Part shown: in pieces, positions 60,160 through 64,000 of the stretch
Layout: each line of letters starts with the position of its first letter
How positions within the stretch are numbered: the stretch's first letter is position 1
From: Photobacterium frigidiphilum
GTDB taxonomy: Bacteria > Pseudomonadota > Gammaproteobacteria > Enterobacterales > Vibrionaceae
Direction: 5' to 3'
Length of the DNA: 64,000 nt
Assembly (NCBI RefSeq): GCF_003025615.1
Contig: NZ_PYMJ01000012.1
Location: forward strand, 79,027 to 143,026
Notes under the pieces: model-generated
The model's input: only the letters and a program-made list of their open reading frames with translations
Told to the model about the DNA's origin: nothing
Databases searched by the model: none
Translations under genes and position numbers: made by a program

Positions 60160-60195
60160 CTTACCTTGCTAATCATACGTGCGTAGCAAGGTAAG
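60160..60195. repeat. 12-bp inverted repeat after the zinc operon
   Basis: CTTACCTTGCTA (60160-60171) and its exact complement (60184-60195) with a 12-nt loop. It lies 26 bp beyond the DUF3299 stop and overlaps the 3' end of the 29-codon frame on the other strand. Could end both transcripts, though T-runs are poor. Confidence 0.55.
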
Positions 60196-60262
60196 CCAAC
60201 ATAGAGACATAGCCAAGTATGAGAAAAACATCAGTCATCCGTTTAGTAAATTTATTCATCAT
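60173..60262 (-). CDS. Candidate 29-aa single-helix membrane peptide
   Basis: A short minus-strand frame, MMNKFTKRMTDVFLILGYVSMLAYLATHV, with a strong ribosome site (GGGAGAGGAG) right before two consecutive ATG codons. A basic N-terminus is followed by one hydrophobic helix of about 17-18 residues, the layout of small bitopic membrane proteins. Nothing else is known; I do not recognise the family. It lies alone between the zinc operon and the TIGR03899 gene. Expression is unproven. Confidence 0.5.
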   Translation of the reverse strand: MMNKFTKRMTDVFLILGYVSMLAYLATHV

Positions 60263-60395
60263 CTCCTCTCCCTAAGTACCTCAACACAACCAAGTTAACA
60301 AATTTAACCATTAATTAACACCAATGTCACGCATCTTGATCTAAACCACAATTAACTGGTAAAACTATACAGGGCAAATTCGAATTGGATTCACT

Positions 60396-61262
60396 ATGAA
60401 AGCAGGAAAGCAAACAGAACTAATAACTTTAGAAACAAAGACATCAGTAGTTAATGATAAGAAGCGCCAACTAAAAAGTGCGCAAAATAAAGCAGAAGAA
60501 ATCGCACAAAAACATGCAATAAGTGCCCAAATAAAACAAACAGAACATGATATTCAGCAACGAACCTCAAATAGAATTTTACTCGAACAGAAAAATGAGC
60601 AACGAAATCTTGAAAGGGTTGTTAAGGTTACCTATGAGGCGTGTAGGGATGAAACGGCAGGAGATCCCGATCCAGATTGGTTAGCCCGGTTCTTTTCTAT
60701 GGCAAAAAAAATTTACAGTCCATCAATGCAGATATTGTGGGGGAAAATATTAAAGCATGAAATCTTATTCCCAGGCTCAGTCTCTTTAAAATCACTCAAA
60801 ACGTTACAAGATATGACACAGCGTGAGGCTCAAATCTTCCAGCAAGCAACTTCACTAACATGTAATTTTGGAAATGATAAAAGCCAGAAACTGTTAACCG
60901 GAATAAAAGTACACAAAGGGAAGCTATCTTTATTTAAACAAATCAAAAACCATAGAATTCAATATGGTGCTTATCAATTATCATATTCAAATTTACTGAT
61001 TTTAATCGATCTAAGCTTACTGTTGAAAACCGAACTAGAGTCAGGAGAAATAGCAAAACATATCGACCTACCTTTTGGCTATAAGAGTAATGATTACACC
61101 CTACAGCCAATAAGAAAAGGGATTACATTCACATACTATCGACTCTCTCCAGTAGGAGAGGAGCTTACTAACCTATTTGGAAGTAGCATAAATCAACAAT
61201 ATAAAGATATGCTTTCAAACTTATTAAGCCAACACTTCATAGTGCAAAGCAATAAAGAATAA
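60396..61262 (+). CDS. TIGR03899/DUF2806 family protein of unknown function
   Basis: 288 aa, cytoplasmic. The N-terminal part (about 1-85) is highly charged and helical (Lys, Glu and Gln repeats, probably coiled coil); the core contains DETAGDPDPDWLARFFSMAKKIYSPSMQILWGKILKHEILFPGSVSLKSLKTLQDMTQREAQIF, a pattern I recall from the TIGR03899/DUF2806 family of Vibrionaceae. No signal or membrane segment. Neighbour of metA in this window. Function not known. Confidence 0.8.
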   Translation: MKAGKQTELITLETKTSVVNDKKRQLKSAQNKAEEIAQKHAISAQIKQTEHDIQQRTSNRILLEQKNEQRNLERVVKVTYEACRDETAGDPDPDWLARFFSMAKKIYSPSMQILWGKILKHEILFPGSVSLKSLKTLQDMTQREAQIFQQATSLTCNFGNDKSQKLLTGIKVHKGKLSLFKQIKNHRIQYGAYQLSYSNLLILIDLSLLLKTELESGEIAKHIDLPFGYKSNDYTLQPIRKGITFTYYRLSPVGEELTNLFGSSINQQYKDMLSNLLSQHFIVQSNKE

Positions 61263-61297
61263 ACAAAACATATCAGTTACGTATTACCTAAGAATAT

Positions 61298-62242
61298 TCA
61301 TTCGTCATCTTTGGTGAAATTGGCTTCAGAGAAGTCGTCAAGATCATAAGGCGTCTGTTGGTAGACACAATAATTTAACCAATTGGAAAACAGCAAGTGT
61401 CCATGGCTACGCCAACTCGCTACTGGTGTATTACTAGCATTATCATCAGGGTAATAATTCACAGGCATATTAGGCTCTATACCTTGCTCACAGTCACGAA
61501 TGTATTCATGATGCAACGTATCAACTTCATACTCTGGATGACCAGTCACAAATACGTTCCGCTTATCTTTTGTCGACGCTAAATAAACGCCAGCTACTTC
61601 AGAGGTAGCTAAAATATCTAAATCAGTATGTTCCGCAAGATAACTAGGGGAAAAGTCAGCATAACGAGAATGGGGCGCCTTAAATAAGTCATCAAAGCCA
61701 CGCAAAACAGGATGGTGGCGATCATGAATTTTATGTTCATAAACCCCAGATATTTTTTCTTTCCTTGTTCTCTTTGGCAGATCATAAAGTAACTTTAAAC
61801 CTGCCTGAGCAGCCCAGCATACAAACATCGTCGATGTAACATGCTCTTTTGCCCAATTCATAATTATCTGAATTTCTTCCCAATAAAGAACATCCTCAAA
61901 TTGAACTAATCCTAAAGGTGCACCAGTAACAATTAAACCATCAAAGTTACGATCTTTGACCATCTCAAATTGACGATAAAATGTGTCTAAATGCTCTGTT
62001 GGAGTATTTTTTGTTGGACGATTGTCGATCCGTAATAATTCAACATCAACCTGTAACGGACTATTTGATAACAAGCGTAAAAACTGTGTTTCAGTTTCTA
62101 TCTTTTTGGGCATCAAATTAAGCAATAATACTTTTAATGGACGAATCCCTTGCGTCGCAGCACGTGCTTCTGACATAACAAAAATATTTTCACTACGCAG
62201 AATATCTGTAGCAGGTAAACGATCAGGAATTTTGATTGGCAT
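61298..62242 (-). CDS. metA: Homoserine O-succinyltransferase
   Basis: First methionine-specific step: transfers succinyl (or acetyl in some MetA proteins) from CoA to homoserine. 314 aa. The active-site cysteine is in FVCWAAQAG (near residue 142), the His-Glu partners in VTGHPEYE (near 235-237), and RASG-type binding elements in the N-terminal part. The typical C-terminal extension [26 protein letters not shown] is present. Residue near 111 that discriminates acyl donors lies in [11 protein letters not shown], so succinyl versus acetyl is not settled. Controlled by MetJ boxes upstream. Confidence 0.96.
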   Translation of the reverse strand: MPIKIPDRLPATDILRSENIFVMSEARAATQGIRPLKVLLLNLMPKKIETETQFLRLLSNSPLQVDVELLRIDNRPTKNTPTEHLDTFYRQFEMVKDRNFDGLIVTGAPLGLVQFEDVLYWEEIQIIMNWAKEHVTSTMFVCWAAQAGLKLLYDLPKRTRKEKISGVYEHKIHDRHHPVLRGFDDLFKAPHSRYADFSPSYLAEHTDLDILATSEVAGVYLASTKDKRNVFVTGHPEYEVDTLHHEYIRDCEQGIEPNMPVNYYPDDNASNTPVASWRSHGHLLFSNWLNYCVYQQTPYDLDDFSEANFTKDDE

Positions 62243-62263
62243 CTTGGTTGTTCCTTACCTTTA

Positions 62264-62287
62264 AGATGTTTAGACGTCTAGATATCT
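62264..62287. promoter_or_regulatory. MetJ operator: three adjacent 8-bp met boxes
   Basis: AGATGTTT (62264-62271), AGACGTCT (62272-62279, a perfect consensus match) and AGATATCT (62280-62287) stand directly end to end. They lie 22 bp upstream of the metA start codon. MetJ with S-adenosylmethionine should bind here cooperatively and repress metA. Confidence 0.92.
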
Positions 62288-62501
62288 AATTAAAGATATA
62301 TAATATAAAGATAAGGTGCAAGTCTAAGAGTGCATAAACTAGTGAATAAGTTTGAATTGAATTGTTATCATCCACTTTAAATTAATTCCTAGCAAACAAA
62401 CATCGATCTAGATGAAGATTCACTTTTTAGCACTAGCTCACTGCCAAGTTTGTCATTAAGGTACTCAGATAGCTAAGCTCCTAAACATTGGGCGCATCAA
62501 T

Positions 62502-62855
62502 GTGAGCAAATGGATTCAGGTTTTTCTTGAAGAGGGACTCGACGGACTAAAGGAAAAACCGCGTACCGGCCGTCCTTCTTTTCTCTCTCATCAAGAAAAG
62601 CAACAGCTAACCAAGTACATTGAAGAGAGCGCGGCTAAACCTGATGGTGGCAGACTCACAGGTCATGATATTCATAACTACATCACGCAGACATTTGGCA
62701 AAGCATACCACCCAGACTACATCTATATATTGCTCAAAAAAATGGGCTTTTCATGGATAACCTCTCGTTCAAAGCACCCTAAGCAATGCGATAAAATCCA
62801 AGAAGATTTAAAAAATTCAAAATGGAAACGATCCTTAAGATCCCTGGTCACATAG
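62502..62855 (+). pseudogene. IS630 transposase, N-terminal frame (truncated)
   Basis: About 117 codons from a GTG. The product begins with the second half of a helix-turn-helix (VSKWIQVFLEEGLDGLKEKPRTGRPSFLS) and continues through a second HTH-like region (LTGHDIHNYITQTFGKAYHPDYIYILLKKMGFSW). Slippery sequence TTTAAAAAA (62807-62815) is positioned in frame (T TTA AAA), 40 nt before the stop; a -1 slip there would join the DDE frame as KKFKMETILK. The missing first part means no functional enzyme is expected. Confidence 0.75.
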
Positions 62856-63385
62856 GGCTTGAGAGTGTTGATGTTTGGTTTCAAGATGAAGTACGATTCG
62901 GCCAACAGAACACCACAACAAGGGTTTGGGCAAAGACAGGAACGCGTCCGCGCGTCATCAAACAGCAGCAGTTTGAATATGCATACCTCTTTGGTTCTGT
63001 TTGTCCTAGCCGAGGCATTGGAGAAGCAATCGTTGTTCCTTGGAGCAATAAAGATGCGATGAAACTACATCTTCAGCAAGTATCAAATGTTACAGAAAAA
63101 GGCAGACATGCCGTTGTGATAATGGATGGTGCAGGATGGCATACCGAAGACACGGCACACAGTTTTCATAATATCAGTATCGTAAAGCTTCCTCCCTATT
63201 CACCAGAGCTCAATTCAATAGAACAAGTTTGGAGCTGGATGAGGCAACACCATTTAGCCAATCAAGCTTTTGAAAATTATGATGAGATTGTTAATAAGGT
63301 GTGCAGTGCTTGGAACAGCTTTCTCAGTAACACGAAAAGGGTAACAAAGATGTGCACGAGAAGCTGGATTAGCCTGACCAGTTAA
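62822..63385 (+). pseudogene. IS630 transposase, DDE catalytic frame
   Basis: 187 codons carrying the complete catalytic triad pattern: Asp in VDVWFQDEVRFGQQ, Asp in VVIMDGAGWHTE and Glu in LPPYSPELNSIEQVWSWMR. The frame is -1 relative to the upstream HTH frame and overlaps it by 34 bp, as in IS elements that make a fusion transposase by programmed frameshifting. It has no clear ribosome site of its own at the ATG at 62822. Not expected to work alone. Confidence 0.75.
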
Positions 63386-63608
63386 TTAGCTAGAATGGTA
63401 ATGCATACAAGATTCGTACAGGCTAATTTATACAATCTGATGATAACCAGACGTTTTCGATAAATTAAGAAGCAGAGTTTTATAAGAATAGAGTCTACTG
63501 TGGTTGATAGGAAGGAAGAAAGGTAAGAAGATATATTTAGAATATTGAAAATAAAGAGAACAATACTTTACGAAATTAGTGCCGTTTAAAATTTATGGTT
63601 TATAAACG

Positions 63609-63634
63609 AAAAAACCAGCCAAAGGCTGGGTTTT
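63609..63634 (-). terminator. rRNA operon terminator
   Basis: On the minus strand: AAAACCCAGCC-TTT-GGCTGG followed by six T. Lies just beyond the distal 5S gene. The 63386-63608 stretch before it shows no gene. Confidence 0.9.
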
Positions 63635-63642
63635 AAATAGGT

Positions 63643-63760
63643 ATTCAGCAATGACCTACTCTCACATGGGGAGACCCCACACTACCATCGGCGCTACAAC
63701 GTTTCACTACTGAGTTCGGCATGGGATCAGGTGGTACCATTGTGCTATTGTCGCTGAAAA
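63643..63760 (-). rRNA. rrf: 5S ribosomal RNA (distal copy)
   Basis: Minus-strand sequence contains the conserved 5S core CCACCTGATCCCATGCCGAA, CTCAGTAGTGAAACG, AGCGCCGATGGTAGTGTGGG and GTCTCCCCATGTGAGAGTAGG. Closing stem TCAGCGA/TTGCTGA pairs the two ends. Ends are placed to about 3 nt. It differs from the proximal copy at several positions, notably in the stem ends (TCAGCGACAATAGCACAATGG) and in GTTGTAGCGC versus GCAGTTGCGC. Last gene of the operon. Confidence 0.93.
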
Positions 63761-63765
63761 AATAA

Positions 63766-63841
63766 TGGTGCTAGTACCCAGATTCGAACTGGGGACCTCA
63801 CCCTTACCAAGGGTGCGCTCTACCAACTGAGCCATACCAGC
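63766..63841 (-). tRNA. tRNA-Thr (anticodon GGT)
   Basis: 76 nt on the minus strand. Acceptor stem GCTGGTA/TACTAGC with an encoded CCA end, D-loop AGTTGGTAGAG, anticodon loop TTGGTAA between CACCC and GGGTG (anticodon GGT, reading ACC and ACU), and T-loop GTTCGAATC. It lies between two 5S genes, like thrV in E. coli rrnD. Confidence 0.98.
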
Positions 63842-63883
63842 AAATCATTGGTAAAATTCGTATTCACGAATTTTTAAATTGGG

Positions 63884-64000
63884 CGCCTGGCGATGCCCTA
63901 CTCTCACATGGGGAGACCCCACACTACCATCGGCGCAACTGCGTTTCACTTCTGAGTTCGGCATGGGATCAGGTGGAGCCACAGCGCTATGGTCGCCAGA
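63884..64000 (-). rRNA. rrf: 5S ribosomal RNA (proximal copy, reaches window edge)
   Basis: Minus-strand sequence TCTGGCGACCATAGCGCTGTG, then CCACCTGATCCCATGCCGAA and CTCAGAAGTGAAACGC, and GCGCCGATGGTAGTGTGGGG through AGTAGGGCATCGCCAGG. The 5' end lies at or 1-2 nt beyond the right edge. The 23S and 16S genes must lie further right. Confidence 0.93.

Larger units (their letters stand above)
62460..63385 (+). mobile_element. IS630-family element, 5'-truncated remnant
   Basis: Two overlapping transposase frames related to IS630/Tc1-mariner. The N-terminal portion that should precede the helix-turn-helix is absent: in-frame reading upstream of 62502 (KLLNIGRIN) is stopped by TAA at 62457-62459. 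Terminal inverted repeats and flanking TA target duplications could not be identified, so the element's limits are approximate. Located between metA and the rRNA operon. Confidence 0.75.

Overview
The window reads as chromosomal DNA of a marine Vibrionaceae bacterium, most likely Photobacterium. This rests on the tight gamma-proteobacterial gene order (surA-pdxA-ksgA-apaG-apaH, rplU-rpmA-yhbE-obgE, ytfP-tamB-tamA-msrA-ytfK-ytfJ), on families typical of Vibrionaceae (ZrgA zinc operon, TIGR03899 protein next to metA, TAXI-TRAP plus Usp cassette) and on an AT-rich base composition. The assignment is an inference from content; no 16S gene lies inside the window.

Layout. 1-7 kb: 3' part of leuO (minus), then a minus-strand efflux operon (TetR regulator, membrane-fusion protein, RND pump) placed between leuO and the leucine operon. 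6.9-11.9 kb: leucine leader peptide, attenuator and leuABCD. 12-16.7 kb: a DUF547 lipoprotein-like secreted protein, then a TPP riboswitch controlling thiBPQ (thiamine uptake). 16.7-24.2 kb: PIN-PhoH ATPase, rapA, rluA, a hydroxyacid dehydrogenase, djlA. 24.3-31.8 kb: envelope and RNA housekeeping run lptD-surA-pdxA-ksgA-apaG-apaH, then folA. 31.8-37.5 kb: yjjPB, obgE, yhbE-type exporter, rpmA, rplU, ispB. 37.5-39.6 kb: a 63-aa protein, mdh, argR. 39.9-44.1 kb: TAXI-type TRAP transporter with fused permease and a universal stress protein. 44.1-48.6 kb: ubiX, mpl, fbp, ppa, a periplasmic rhodanese. 48.6-56.4 kb: ytfP, tamB, tamA, msrA, ytfK, ytfJ. 56.5-60.1 kb: a predicted Zur-controlled zinc uptake operon (zrg type) with a ten-copy histidine repeat in ZrgA. 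60.2-63.4 kb: a previously unlisted 29-aa membrane peptide, a TIGR03899 protein, metA with MetJ boxes, and an IS630-family remnant. 63.6-64 kb: the distal end of an rRNA operon read on the minus strand (5S, tRNA-Thr, 5S).

How the parts work together. Most of the window is housekeeping metabolism with visible regulation: transcription attenuation (leu), TPP sensing (thiBPQ), MetJ (metA), Zur (zrg), TetR palindromes (RND operon). The items best worth a second look are the zrg operon with its Zur box almost touching the first start codon and its tandem His-rich repeat, the 29-aa membrane peptide at 60.2 kb, the twin palindromes upstream of the RND operon, the leucine attenuator whose antiterminator strand contains the leader stop codon, and strong hairpins at both junctions of the TRAP operon. 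I did not find a CRISPR array, prophage, toxin-antitoxin pair or other clearly new multi-gene system.
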